A stretch of DNA of 64,000 bases from Macrothele yani (GCA_039090855.1 CM076997.1:169228709-169292708), one strand, 5' to 3'; positions 45,792 through 57,959 are shown, numbered from the stretch's first letter. Translations and numbers: made by a program. The notes: generated by a model from the sequence alone, not told the origin.

Positions 45792-46650
45792 GCACCCATC
45801 AGTGGCGGCTCGTGGTGTAAAATGCTGGTGAGGCGAACGGTCTTGATGTAAATGTAAAACAGTAACACATATGTTATTGAAAAATATATAAATTCGTATA
45901 ACGTTATAGGAACATATATATATATATCAGTGGCGTAGCCGGGGGGTCGTGGTTTGCACCCCCTAAGTAGGCGAGACAGTTAGCTTTTTCTAAGCACGTT
46001 TTATAGATAATTTCCCTATTTAAATTCATTGATTTTTACATAACTTACAATGTAATACAAATAAATCACATTGATACATAATATCAATGCAATTTCTTGA
46101 TAATAGAACAGAAAGTAAAGCAAAGCAGCCAAAGAAGTTGCTTTATTAACTTTTTATTAAAACAACTATAATTTATTGCATTTTCTTCATTTTATTAAAT
46201 TAGCTTCGTTTTGTATTAATGTCCAAGATGTGCGTACGTACCAATAGAAAAATATTTGTCGAAGCGCCCCCCCCCGAAATTGTTACATGTACTTATACAC
46301 AGTTATACAGCATAAATGCAGAAACCCCCCCCCCACCCTCAAAAAGTTTCATGTCAAAGGCAGTATCACCCATCGGATATCTTTGAAGTCCTGGGTTCGA
46401 GTCGGCTGAATCATTAAAATCCACTGAGATTCGGAAGTCTCGTTAAGCCATTGGTCTCGGTTAGGCGCCTTGTTATAAACAGCTGTAAACCCCATCACTT
46501 AGGGCTCCATCCCATGCCATTTAGCCCTTATATACAAATATTATTCAACAGTAATGGAATAAAATTATAGAAATATATGAAACACGGCGTGGGGAGTCTT
46601 TCTTCACGAAAAAATCCAAAAATTTTAGAGGAAAAATGTGCATATACCAC

Positions 46651-46687
<37 letters not shown>
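46651..46687. repeat. (TA)(TG)n microsatellite
   Basis: TATATATATG followed by a TG run, inside the non-coding part of the hAT element. Confidence 0.95.
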
Positions 46688-46693
<6 letters not shown>

Positions 46694-47166
46694 CGCTACT
46701 TTTGCAACAATATTTTTATGAAAACAATTATTCAATAATTTTACAACAAAGAAAGAAATATTTCACCTGTATTCTTTTATGTAATACACTTGAGCGAAAA
46801 TACGCAATTTGTGCGGTTTCTTTAGCTAGTCAATGCGTCACTCACATCCCAACGCCAGTCGGAGATCCACTTCTTAAAAAATTCAAAGTAAATCATTTGA
46901 ATAGAAATTGTTTTCTTACGAAATGTTTCTTGAGCTTGAATAAAAGTCACAGTTCGATTGGCATATTAGTGAAGGTGCATTTAGCACGGGTCATAAACTG
47001 AAGTCCAGGCTCGTGATAATTATTAGCTTCGTTTTGTATTAATGTCCAGGAGAAGTCAAGGAAGCACATTTCTATATAAAAAAAGTATTAGGTAATTTAA
47101 ACCTGGAATTAAAAACAGAGGAATGCGATATTAATTTGCTTTGGTCTCGAACAGAATGATTTCAGT

Positions 47167-49332
47167 TTATGTTTTATAAATAAGTTCAATTCTGCGATCC
47201 TTTTTGGCTGCAAATTTGTCTATGATCAGATCATAAAATGGTTGAGTGGACATTAGATGGTTCAGCAATTCTTTCTCGATTGAAATTTTAGCGAGTGAAG
47301 ACAAACGATCTTGTGCCGTTGTATTACGGAGGTAAGTCTTAATTCTCTTCAAACAAGAAAAACTCCTTTCAGCAGAAGAACTTGTTGATGCCAGTGTCAA
47401 TACAAGAGAAAATAATTTGTAGGCTTCTGGTAACACATCTTTCAGCTCGTTTTTCTTTCATTGTTTTCAAGGTTTTCTGAACACTGAGTTCCCTGAAGTT
47501 GTGATCATTATATAAAAAATCTAATTCGTTTTTTAGTCGTTGTGTGTCTGTAAAAATGTTTGGATAAATTTTTTTGAGAGTGTTAAGGGCACTGGATGGA
47601 AATGACTCTGAATAACTATGGTATTTTGAGCTGTCAACTAGCTGCAGAAACTCGAGCTTTCCCATATCTTCAAATCTGGTATTTATTTGGATTATTATGC
47701 TGTCAACGATTTCGTGAAACAAAATTTTGTAATAGTTTTCCACTTCTTCAGTCAAATGTTTCTTTTGGCGACATTTAGGACCTCCACTCAAACTAATTGC
47801 TTCACTGAAATGTTTCAAGTAAGTGGTTACATTCCTTTTCTTATTTATTCGTTCGCAACATTGTTTAATTTGTCTTTGGCAATAACTGATATCTAAAGTC
47901 TTTTTTTGTAAAACATCAAATAATACATCCGTAATTCCAAAAATGTCATCAAAAATCAGTGATAAAAAAGCAAATTCAAAATTAGTGAAATTTTTCAAAA
48001 ATCCTATGGCTCCGTTGATTGATTCTGCCGTTGATTCCGGGTCATTCATTATGTTTTCAAACACATTCTTTAGTTTGCCCCATTCGCTTACAATTAAACG
48101 CAAAATGTGTGAAAATGATGCCCAACGTGTTTCCGCTATTTGAGGAATCCGTTTCCCAACAACTGAATCTGCTACGTGGGTTCTCTTGGCAGATTTATGA
48201 AAAAATGAGGGCATGCTGGATACAGTTGCGAAATATATGCGACAATTTACAATACTTTTGCACCCCTGTTGTAGGACAAGGTTAAGGCGGTGGGCGAAAC
48301 AGTGGGTAAACAAAGCTTGCGGGGCTTCTACCTTGACTCTTTTCTGCAGACCGCTCAACTCTCCAGCCATAACGCTTGCACCATCATAACACTGGCCTAC
48401 TAACTTTGATTTAAAATCAAACTCCTCCAAAACCGATGCTAGCAGATCATACAGTGCCACAGCAGTCCTGTCAGTGCTGATATCATAAAAACCAAGGAAG
48501 CGCTCAACTACTTCACAATTTGAGTCCAATATGTATCTGACAATTATTGAACACTGTGATTTTTGAGTAATATCAGTTGTATCATCAACTTGCACTGAAA
48601 AAAATTTTGACTCATTAATTTCGCTTTTAACACATTCGTTTATATATTCATGAATACACTCCAGTAAATCATTCTGTATCGTTTTAGATTGTCCAGAAAA
48701 TAAGCTTCGTATTTCTTCAAAATGTGCTTTTAATTCTGGGGTGCTCCTACGAAGTAACAAATGGAACATCTCCTTGAAATTACCTTTATTTAATGAGGAA
48801 ATAGATTCATCATGTCCTCGAAAAGGCAGTTCTTGCTTGCTTAGAACGACAACTAAATCGATTATATGTTCCATAAAAAGCCTATTTAGTCTGACCTTTT
48901 CATTAAACTTAGCTTTATGAAGCATATCAGAAATAGTGTTTATATTTTTTTTTCCATCCGTTTCAGACCTACGTGATTAGTTATATGCTCTTTAGAGCTT
49001 TCGTGCAATTTTGCACTACGAGAAAAGTTTTTCAGATCAAAATAACCCGTTGTATTCCACACATTTTTCTTATTGCTCAAAAGTAAACATGGCCAGCAAA
49101 AGAGAGTTTGCTTGTAATAGCTACCAGAAAGCCAGGGGAAAATCTCGTACCATGATTTATTGAAAGACCTAAGAAACGATTTGCCGCACTTATCTTTAGA
49201 TATTGAACTTATTACAGGTGTCGGTCTTCCAGATATGAGAACATCCCTTTTATTATAATCTTTCCAATGTTTAAAAGGAATTTCTTCCAGAACACAAATC
49301 ACGTCGTTTATTGGGCCATTCATATTTTCCAA
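47167..49332 (-). pseudogene. hAT transposase (TTF-finger, DUF4371-like type), near intact
   Basis: Three abutting frames cover about 730 residues. The N-terminal frame (49332-48940) holds the TTF-type finger region (WYEIFPWLSGSYYKQTLFCW, then CLL and GYFDLKNFSRS). The middle frame (48925-47369) is the RNase H-like core with FSVQVDDTTDI (first Asp), GQCYDGASVMAG (second Asp), THCFAHRLNLVLQ and ETRWASF. The last frame (to 47167) is the hAT dimerisation domain with LTLASTSSSAERSFSCLK (the catalytic Glu follows the Ser run) and KTYLRN. The two junctions, near 48950 and near 47450, each lack a single A in an A run. All catalytic residues are present. True frameshifts would kill it; assembly errors would leave it active. 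Confidence 0.88.
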
Positions 49333-50046
49333 CCCAAATCAAAATATGCTGTTTAGTAACAATAACAAAATAAAAAAGAAGAAAAACTCAACATTACTAT
49401 GAACTAGCCAACACCCGCAAAAGAGAGGATTGAAAACACACTACAAAAAGTTAGACTCAAATATACTCTGACGAATAGTTAAAGCTACGTAGAAATCATC
49501 CTACTTCAAAGCATATAGAGGCGAACGGCGTCATCGCCTGTAAAACCACTTTTTACCAAGGTCATCTGCTCATTTTCCCGCGCCCATTGGATACACAATC
49601 CTTGGGTTCTCCAATAACAGCAGAGATGCGATTCCAGTTTAAGCGAAATTGAGGGTCGCCTCAGAAATTTCCTTTCTCTTACTGGAAGTCCGGCACCTCC
49701 TTAGGTAGACCTCGGACCGTGGGGGTGGGGGTTCACTCTGTAGGGCTCTTCTCTGATCCCCAGTTCCCAAAACCGGCTTCTCATCGAGACGATTCAGCCG
49801 GTCGCCTCTAAGCGCTTAAAACATGCAGCTGCTTTGCAAAAATAATGATTCATTCCTCTTCTTGAAAGCCTTTTTTTAACCTAATTCATGAATCACAATG
49901 TAAATTTCAGTGTTTCATTTATCCTGCAAAGTTCTTATATCTTCGTTACTGACCGAAGTTTTTTTTTTTTCACTTCTCATTCTGCGGAATTTCAGGTGAG
50001 GCGGCGCCTCACTTGCCTCATCTGACGGGCCGCCACTGGCACCCAT

Positions 50047-50540
50047 GTTTGATTGTCAGTTATTACTGTGTTTAGAAAATTTTGATCATCTGCAATCATT
50101 TGTTCCCACTCATGACACACCTAAACTCTGGCTGCCAATTGTTCTCTCCTCAGGTGATGAGATACTCATCTGGAACACACACGATGCAGCAGTAATTTGT
50201 CGCGTAGAAAGCAGAATGCCGACGTTTTTGAAATATCAGTTGGCGCCGCTATGTCTTCACACATCATTCGTCGATATTCTTGCAGGATTGTCCAAACAGT
50301 GTTAACAATACGCTCCGTAACAACACTGTCAGGTCGACTAGGCGTAGGAGCGAGTTCTGCTGACAAACGCCCGTTTTTGAAATCATGGTGCTATCTAAAA
50401 ATCGTTGACTCACCCAAACATTTATCTTTAGAAGCTTTTTTTATTAAATTAACAGTTTCTGGAGCCGTTTTACCCAAATGATAGCAAAATGTTATCGCAC
50501 AACCCATTTCACTTCGTAACTCTGAATCACTCACCTCCAT
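50047..50540 (-). pseudogene. Mariner transposase, N-terminal half
   Basis: Starts MEVSDSELRSEMGCAITFCY (ATG at 50540-50538) with the mariner helix-turn-helix (FCYHLGKTAPETVNLIKKA) and a second DNA-binding segment (RPDSVVTERIVNTVWTILQE, then IAAPTDISKTSAF). Two in-frame stops replace tryptophans (after STIFR and after HRVCSR). The first catalytic aspartate block survives as VITDNQTWV, immediately followed by the hAT insertion at the codons for TWV. The protein continues at 45230-45791. The element is inactive. Confidence 0.8.
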
Positions 50541-50736
50541 AGCTGTATGGCGAAATGAAGACGAACCTTAAACAACTGAGCAATAAGAAAACCAGAATCA
50601 TCTGCCACGGCGAATAACTGTTGCCATAGATACTTCCTTAATTCAGTTAGCCGTCTGCGGGGTTATTTTCCCCCTTCGCACTACTGCAAACTCGAAAAAA
50701 AAGATTACCCTCAGTTTTTATGGAACGGCTTTTGTA

Positions 50737-51765
50737 GTTTTTAAGTTTTCTGATATGATTGATGTTACGTGTTGAACCGTAAATACCGGCAATTCAAGCA
50801 TATCTGATTGCTAAATTTAAATTTTTTACTTATTTCTATGTATGAAGAGAAGAATATTTCTTCCACAGAATTTATAAGTGAGAGGCTGGTGATTTCATAT
50901 AACTACCCTACGAGGAAGCAGAATTTGCTTCGACTGGCGAAAATCTGAGAAGGTTCAAATTCTAAACGCTCAGATTCTTGGGATTTAATCTTTCTGGGTG
51001 GTGTAATGGATGGCATGATTGAACGGAAATCGACATTATCTGTTCCAAGACAATGTAATTTTCAAGTTTACGATGTAATTGATGTTACGTGTTGAACAGT
51101 ACGCACTGGCAATTCCAGTATATCTCATTGCGAAGTTAATAATTCTGACGATACAGGATAAAAATTGGTCTGACTTCCTCCGGAGCTCAAATAACCTGTG
51201 CAGAATTTTACCCCTTGGCACCCATTGTACTTCAGTGTGTAGCAAGAGGTGTGTACATTCCCTACTCGTGTATTCACACAGAAGAGAGAACAATTTTGTA
51301 CTATCGAGGCAAGACTAAACGAATATCATTACTTCTGCTGTGTGTTCAAGTGTTTTTGTGAAAAGGTCATTCATTCTCTTTGTTGCCAGCTGTTCTCTGT
51401 CGATTCTGAAATGCGTTCAGTCAGTTGAAGGAATAACAGCTTTCGTGCTTGCAATAAATCCTAAATGTTTCCCATACGTAGCCCTAGCCCCATCTTTTCT
51501 AAGACGAAGATATTTTCTCCATTTAATATAATGTGTTTTTACAAAGTTGTTAAGGGCCTTAGACATTTCTTTAACAGTGTTTTTGTTGGTAGAGATGCAC
51601 ACTAAAGAATAAATAATCAAAAGACTTTTCTTCTTTCTACCTAACAAATGCAAAAAGATTGTCAGAAGAGGTTAAATCGGTGATTTAATTAAGCGGTCGG
51701 GCAAAACAATGGCCCTTTTTAATTCTCATAGTAAGAAGTTCTGCTTTTGACTGCTTTATTTAAGA
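50737..51765. other. Intergenic with a diverged direct repeat
   Basis: Blocks of about 60 bases beginning TGATTGATGTTACGTG / TAATTGATGTTACGTG occur at 50756 and 51076. A minus-strand stretch near 51430-51490 (DGARATYGKHLGFIA) resembles part of a ZBED/hAT transposase but nothing else of it was seen. Confidence 0.4.
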
Positions 51766-51767
51766 GT

Positions 51768-52013
51768 GCAATCCGAGATATATCTTTCACAGGGTGCAAT
51801 CCGTGATATATCTTTCACAGAGTGTAATCCAAGATATATCTTTCACAGGGTGCAATCCGTGATATATCTTTCACAGAGTGTAATCCGAGATATCTCTTTC
51901 ACAGATTGCAATCCGAGATATTTCTTTCACAGTGTGCTATCGAAGATATCTCTTTCACAGAGCGCAAGCCGATCTGTCTCTTTCACAGGGTGCAATCCGA
52001 GATATCTCTTTCA
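51768..52013. repeat. 28-bp minisatellite, about nine units
   Basis: The unit is GTGCAATCCGAGATATATCT followed by TTCACAG(A/G). The last three units are more diverged. Confidence 0.9.
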
Positions 52014-52520
52014 GCTTTTTTTTTGTATCATTCTCTGAATAATTTTCCGTGCCGCAGCGAGAATTAAATCCTGAGCTCTTGTGTGAGGTGCTCTTTCTGG
52101 AGCGATTATTGGTTATACGTCATATGTAGCGTGGAAGTTGTTTCTGTTAGAGACCCAATAGCAGACATTTTCATGGCAGTTTTTGTAAATTTTAATTCGC
52201 GCAGTTTAATTTTGAAAAACCAACAGGTTTATTGACAGATAAAATTTTCTTGGGTGTAAATGCGTTTTTAGTTTTGAACTTTTCGTACTTTCATTTTCTA
52301 TAATTTTGCTGCAAATGAAATACAATGTGGCAATAGATTACTTTTTCGGCCAGTAAAGGTGAAACCAAATTTTAAATAAATACTGTTGTGCTTTCAAGAA
52401 GATTTTTGCAATTTTAGGACCGTTTTTTCCTTGGATTCAGGTTCTGATACTGGTTTGACTTTTGCTTTTGCACCCATATCATTGACAGTCGTTCAAACAG
52501 CTTCATAATACACATGCGTT
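52014..52520. other. Intergenic, nothing recognised
   Basis: AT-rich sequence without repeat or coding signal. Confidence 0.4.
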
Positions 52521-52524
52521 TTTT

Positions 52525-52690
52525 GTATTGGGGTTTAAGGACAACACAGAGTAACTCTAATGGCTTGAGCAGTCTCTCGTCCCTTATTTAGGGTTACCTC
52601 TACAACGCAGAGCAGAGCGCCAGGGACGTAATATAAACATGCCACATCCGGGTTTCGAAACCGGTCCCCATTAAGACGAGAAGTCAGAAT
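52525..52690 (-). mobile_element. Diverged tRNA-derived SINE remnant
   Basis: Order and spacing match the SINE copies at 54.3 and 59.8 kb: GGGTTTAAGGACAAC (cf. GGTTTAACGACCACC), a CCCTTATTTAGGG block, and a B-box-like GGTTTCGAAACCC on the minus strand. Confidence 0.55.
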
Positions 52691-52931
52691 GCACAAGTTA
52701 GGATATATTCCATGGTTTTCATTTGATCCTGGAACTTTCCGTTTACCCAAACTTCTAGCCACGAATCAATGTCATTGGCTAATTTTTCACAGAGTCCAAC
52801 CGAATTCCCAGCAACTGTTTTCTCACTTGCTATCTGCTTCACTTCCGAACATCAACTTCACCCGATTACCACTGACCTTGCTCTGTTGATTTCCTCTTTT
52901 GAAGCAATGCATCTTTCCCTACAGTAACAAA

Positions 52932-54010
52932 GTACACGGATGAGTCATTACATTATGACTACCTGCCTAATAAGATGTAGAGCACACTTTAGTCCGCAAA
53001 ACAGCGGCCACTCCGTGAGGCTTCGATTCGATGAGATGGCGATAGGTATCCTGGGGTATCTGGTACCGTAATGTCAACAGCATGTCCTCCGTTCCCGTAC
53101 CTTTCGGGGGTGGTGGTGATTTAGTGCGAACCCGTTTTTCCAAGTCGAACCACAAATGTTCGGTTGGGTTTATGCCAGGTGAATTTGGAGGCCAGGGCAT
53201 TAACAGAAAGTCACCAGCATGTTCCTCGAACCCGTTCCTTGACAATTCTGGCAGTGTGGCATGGCGCATTATCCTGTTGGTGATGGCCATCTCCAGCAGG
53301 AAACGCAGTTGTCATGAATGGGTGAACTTGGTCTGCAACGATGTTCAGATACCCGACAGCTGTCAGGGATTGTGCTATTGGGATGACGGGTCCTAAAGTG
53401 TCCCAAGAAAACATCGCCCACAGCATAACACCACCGCCGCTAGCCTGTTTCCGACCAACAGTGCATCCAAATGCCATAGCCTCCGTTGGTAATCGGCGTA
53501 TCAGTTCTCTCCCGTCTACACTGTTAATCTTGATTAGTAAGATCAGGACATTTTTTTCAATCATCCACGGTTCAAACTCGATGATCTTGGGCCCATTTCA
53601 TGCGTTGTTGGCGATATCGTGCAGTGAGCATCGGAAACCGGCTGCGTGTTCGGCTACGCAGGCCCATGCGCAGAAGACTGCGATGAACTGGGTGCTGTGA
53701 CACATTGCCCTGATCACCACTGTTGTACCCGAGGGGATTTGTCGCACTGTGGCTCTACGGTCGCTGTGAACAATGCGACAGTCTCGACTCGCCTCTGGCA
53801 TCAATGAGCTGCGGACGACACACAGCTGAAGACGGCTCATTGTTTGGCCATCTGTGCACCACTTTTGATGCGTACTCACTACAGCGGATGAGAACAACCT
53901 ACAAGCTCCGCTGTTTCCGAGATCGTAGTTCCGAGGTGCCGTGCCATCACAATTTGTCCTTTTTATCGAACTCCGATAAATTGGCAACTTCTTCCATTCT
54001 GACTCCGAAC
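52932..54010 (-). mobile_element. Tc1-like transposon, decayed
   Basis: The left end begins near ACACGGATGAGTCATTACAT. The minus strand encodes a Tc1 transposase in pieces: N-terminal SSLMPEASRDCRIVHSDRRAT with VRQI, core RRLPTEAMAFGCTVGR, GGGVMLWAMFSWD, DNAPCHTARIVKER (second Asp block), and PWPPNSPGINPTEHLWFDLE (third block, Glu in PTEHLW), ending LRTKVCSTSY. At least three frameshifts and stops are present. The right end was not located. Confidence 0.78.
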
Positions 54011-54289
54011 ACTCGAACAACTGAAATCCGGTCCTTGGGTTGTATATATACTGCTCTCTGATCGTCACCTGTGCCACCGTTCGGTCCCCAGGCGTGCTCG
54101 TTTCTCTAGGGTGGCTGTGGTCATAATGGAATGGCTTATCGGTGTATATCCCAAGTAAAAAAATATCGATGGAACGAAAATGGGTAACGGAAGTAGTCAA
54201 GACCATTGTTGAAATTTGATCGCGCCGCATGCTGTTACATGAAGTGCCGCTACAACAGTTAATTTCATTTTTGTTCAACAATACAGTAT

Positions 54290-54505
54290 TTTTTTTGATT
54301 GGAGGTTTAACGACCACCGTGAGCAACTCAATGGGCTATAAGAAGTCGCCCGTACCTAATATAGGGTCACTGGTTCCAGGGAAGGGAGAGAGCCAGTGCC
54401 GTAAGACAAACATAACATCCATGCCTCACCGGGATTCGAACCCAGACCCCTTTTGGACGAATGATCAGAGGCCATCGCCTTAGACCACTGCGCCACCGGG
54501 GCGGC
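54290..54505 (-). mobile_element. tRNA-derived SINE, copy 2, with 13-bp target duplication
   Basis: Flanked by AACAATACAGTAT at 54277-54289 and 54506-54518. On the minus strand the head carries A box TGGCGCAGTGGTCTAAGGCG and B box GGGTTCGAATCCC, and the tail is CAATCAAAAAAAA. Confidence 0.92.
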
Positions 54506-54518
54506 AACAATACAGTAT

Positions 54519-54740
54519 AACTATCACCGAACATTATTTCATCACGTTTTACATAAACGTAGCAATAGCGCGTCGCAATCTGCGTAAATTAAGAGAAAGT
54601 AATTCTAAATATGATAAAAGTCATTACAAAAATGCAATTGTGATAATATGAAAACGGGACGTCGTAGTAAAATTTGGCTTCCTCTCGACCCTCGCCCCAA
54701 GGGGTTACCTGCTCTTGATGAGAGGTTTGAAATTATATAT
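54519..54740. other. Spacer
   Basis: Nothing recognised. Confidence 0.4.
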
Positions 54741-55262
54741 AGGGTGATTCATAAAGAAGTATACAGTTTCAACGCACTATAAAACAAGAACAATGTAAGA
54801 TATTTTATGTTACCTGTAACAGAATTGTAGCAGAATGTTTCAAGTTTTTTTAGACAGTCACAGATGTTCTATGTGTGCACCCTTAGTCACACGACACACA
54901 TCGAGCCGGTAATTCATTTCCTCCCAAACGCGATACTCGCGGTCGTCCAGGACTCTTAAGTTTGCACGAAGAGCCCGTAGTCTCAAATATTTTATGCCAA
55001 TCGTAGATAGATTTTCTAGTTGGAGGTTCTTTTCCAAATCGTGATCGAAAATGCCGCTGCACAACAGTTACAGATTCCGTTTTGTTCAATTCAAGAACGC
55101 GCTGCCATTTTATCTGCTAGTCACGTGACACGCGCGCTTTCGCCTACGTCGCTTCCCTCAGTAGCGGGACACAAACTTCAACGGTTCGCAGTTGTGGACC
55201 GTGTCTTCAACTGTTACTGTTTTACAGCATCTGGAAGCTCTATACTTCTTTATGAATCACCG
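54741..55262 (-). mobile_element. Internally deleted mariner-like element (MITE-like)
   Basis: The 522-base element has ends AGGGTGATTCATAAAGAAGT and, reversed, CGGTGATTCATAAAGAAGTA, flanked by TA on both sides. On the minus strand it keeps only an N-terminal transposase piece: NKTESVTVVQRHFRSRFGKE and RKSIYDWHKIFETTG, a helix-turn-helix typical of Tc1/mariner proteins. The catalytic domain is deleted. Confidence 0.82.
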
Positions 55263-55266
55263 TATA

Positions 55267-56406
55267 CACTGAAGAGCAATTGAATTAGAGATACTTGTCT
55301 AGTAAGGTGTAGCACCACCTTTCGTCCTGATGACGGCGGCGATTCGTCTCGGCATGGTCTCGACAAGACACCGGAAACGTTGGGAAGCCATGTGGATCCA
55401 CGACCCCTGAACAAGCTCCCACAGTTCACGAAGATTTGATGGAGGGGATCAGAGCCTCAAACATCTCTCTCGATGGCATCCCAGATGTGCTCGATGGGAT
55501 TGAGGTCAGGTGACCTAGCTGGCCAAGGAAGCGAGGTCACGTCGGTGGAGTGTTCATCGAACCATTCGGATACGATTCGGGAGCGATGGCACGGTGCATT
55601 GTCTTCTTGCAGGATAAGGTTCCCAGTGGGATGTTGAAGACGCATAAACGGGAGCAACTGGTCGTCCAGGATATCCCGGTAACGTTGACCTGTCTCATTT
55701 AGGGACTGTTTACGGGGATTGAAATGGGACCCTTGATACGTGTGACATCGTACTCGTATCCTGCCATCCGCATGTACCAACGTGAATCTCGACTGATCAG
55801 TCCAGGTAACATTTTCCCACATGTCTAGGGTCCAGTGTCGATGTTCCCGCGCCCATTCTAATCTTTGCACCCTGTGATGTGTGGTCAGCAGCGGTACCCT
55901 CGTGGGACGATGGCTTCTGTACCCCATAGCGAGGAGATAGTTCTGGATGGCGTGGCTGCTTACACGTTTTTGTGCACCGGCGTTAAATTGCCGAGTGATT
56001 TCTTGCACTGTGGCCTGTCCATCCGCTGTTACAATGCTAGCTAGCCGACGATGACCCCGCTCATCCACACGCTGTTGTCCATGGCAGTTGGCCCTTGCAG
56101 GGATGGTTTTACCGGATTCGATGTACTCACGGTGCACTCGTGACGCAGTGGCTCGTGAAAATCCCTGTGCCAGCACGACTTCCGAGATGGAGTGACCATT
56201 CGTCGGGCCCCGACAATTTGCCCACGATCAAATGCGCTTAGATCATTCGTCTTACCCATACTGCTTCCGATTCGTACTGATTCCCGTCGCATCATTCTTT
56301 ATATTGTTGGATCGCTGCATACGTCATGCCGTTTACGTTTACAGGGCCGCCCACAGCGCCACATTTGCATAACACCAGCTGTCTCTAATTCAATTGCTCT
56401 TCGGTG
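55267..56406 (-). mobile_element. Tc1-like transposon, full length
   Basis: The 1140-base element has inverted ends CACTGAAGAGCAATTGAATT and, reversed, CACCGAAGAGCAATTGAATT with TA on both sides (55265-55266 and 56407-56408). It lies directly next to the mariner-like element, so that the two are separated by TATA only. The transposase is annotated separately. Confidence 0.88.
55310..56259 (-). pseudogene. Tc1 transposase, two frameshifts from intact
   Basis: Start MGKTNDLSAFDRGQIVGARR (ATG at 56259-56257). The frame shifts near 56190, continuing with LAQGFSRATASRVHREYIES (first helix-turn-helix) and QATVQEITRQFNAGAQKRVS (second). The catalytic core has WTDQSRFTL (Asp 1), LQEDNAPCHRSRI (Asp 2) and SPDLNPIEHIWD (Glu), the DD34E layout of Tc1. 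The tail after IERDV (55457) is again out of frame and corresponds to the NLRELW, RRIAAVI and KGGATPY ending of the family. The 239-residue central frame (55457-56176) is intact. Confidence 0.85.
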
Positions 56407-57818
56407 TATAATACGATGGGGTATAACCTGTAGATGTCCTAGACCACAAGTTACTAATCATATTCACTAACACACTTGGGTTCAACTTTTCTTTCTATCT
56501 TCAGGTCAGATTTCAGCTTGTGCATGCGCAGGTGACGTTTCGTAGGTACATCACACTTCATCTGTGTCAGGATCGCTTCTTACTGACGTCTAAATAAATA
56601 AATATTGTTTTCGAAAAACTAAACAGCCGAAATACTTCTGCCTCAGCCATAGTTTAGTAAATATTTACTTTTATGACTCCCTTGTCTTTAATTTATTTTA
56701 CGAAGATAACATTCATTAGTTCACCTACCTAAGTACCGCTCAATGTCAGGAGTTAGTAAACCTTATTGTTTGTTGTTTTGATTAAATTTCACTTAGTATG
56801 TACCGGACTATGGGGTCGGCGTGGTGGTGAGTGAGGCGAATCAATGCAATGTGTTGTACGTAAATCGATGTATACTCTCGAGTCTGTCGTTTTATTTTAC
56901 ACCCACAAAGATCTCGGCATGCTAAACTGCATAGCATAAATTATCTACAAAGTGTACTTCTGTTATACAATCTTTGCAAAAAAACAGCCAAAAAAAAAAC
57001 CAAACAGATAGGCTTATTTCTGATTGAGCCGTTAGGTTGGAACGTAGGACTACGACTTGCAGATCGGTGAGTTGAAATGAGCTAGTTGAGTATGGTTTTT
57101 ATAGACAACACAGGTCTATGATATGAAAAATAGCTTACATAATGTTTACAAATAATATTATGTTTTTTTATAGCCAACACAGGTCTATGATATGAAAAGT
57201 AGCTTTCATAATTTTTACAAATAATGTAGCTTACATAATTTTTACAAATAATACATTGCGAACATAAAGTAGATTGATACATGAGTTACCCAACTTGGTG
57301 CTCTGTCTTCTTGGGCTTCTTACATTCCTTATCACTTTCTGATTCCTCTCGTTTTCATTTTCTCCACTTTTGCTTGCGTTCATTCTGCGAATTCCACGGC
57401 ATTGTCGGAAATATTAACCCGTTCACACGAAAACAATTTTTAAAAGTTTTAGTTTAAACCACTGCGATATGTTCTTTATATATTTAAATAGATTTCGTCG
57501 AGAGCTTTAAAAACGATGCCACGCATAGTCGTGTTGCACTTACGGTTGCCGAGATAGACTGAGTCAAACGCAGCGGCACACCCAGAAACATTGCGTCATC
57601 TCCCCCGCGCACAGGGAGCGAGGGGAGCGTTGCGCGCGCGATGTATTGCGCAGTACGCGAATTGGACTCCATGCTGTTTACGAATATGCTAACACGATTA
57701 GTGTGCGGCACGTATTTTTAACGCTATAACGATATCATTTGGGACCTATTTTTGTCACAGGCGGCCAGCCGTAAGTAGCCCCATACTATCCGCGGAGTTA
57801 GACGTAGTCCTACGTAAA

Positions 57819-57854
<36 letters not shown>

Positions 57855-57959
57855 AAAAACCGAAGTATCCAGAAGGAATCATCAAAAAGAGATGAAAATT
57901 GGTATGGGCAATGTACATGTATAGGAATGGAAATGAATGCAATTCCAAGGCGGTTAGGC
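56407..57959. other. Intergenic with small tandem duplication and microsatellite
   Basis: A 69-bp duplication around CAACACAGGTCTATGATATG starts at 57106 and 57175, with a further partial copy of its tail. No gene was recognised. A GC-rich island near 57600-57650 contains repeated GCGCGC. Confidence 0.45.
57820..57854. repeat. (CAA)n microsatellite
   Basis: About eleven CAA units. Confidence 0.95.

Larger units (their letters stand above)
45800..50038 (-). mobile_element. hAT transposon with perfect 8-bp target duplication GCACCCAT
   Basis: The termini are CAGTGGCGGCTCGT and, reversed, CAGTGGCGGCCCGT. The 8-bp duplication GCACCCAT lies at 45792-45799 and 50039-50046. It is 4239 bases long and carries one transposase gene. 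Between 45900 and 47166 there is only non-coding sequence with a TG microsatellite and C-rich runs. Confidence 0.92.
45160..50734 (-). mobile_element. Mariner transposon, interrupted by a hAT element
   Basis: The left end is CAACGGCCGTTACAAAAAAA and the right end, reversed, CAAAAGCCGTTCCATAAAAA, both flanked by TA (45158-45159 and 50735-50736). After removal of the hAT and one target copy the element is 1328 bases, the expected mariner size. Its transposase is read on the minus strand and is broken by stops. Confidence 0.85.

Noticed and set aside
45929..45960. Second hAT end (CAGTGGCGTAGC) nested in the hAT element
   Set aside because: No matching opposite end or target duplication was found nearby.
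51768..52013. CRISPR-like array
   Set aside because: Units are contiguous without unique spacers, and the setting is a eukaryotic genome.
51766..52038. 90-codon frame with repeated peptide
   Set aside because: It is a translation of the 28-bp minisatellite; a length not divisible by three makes the peptide period irregular.
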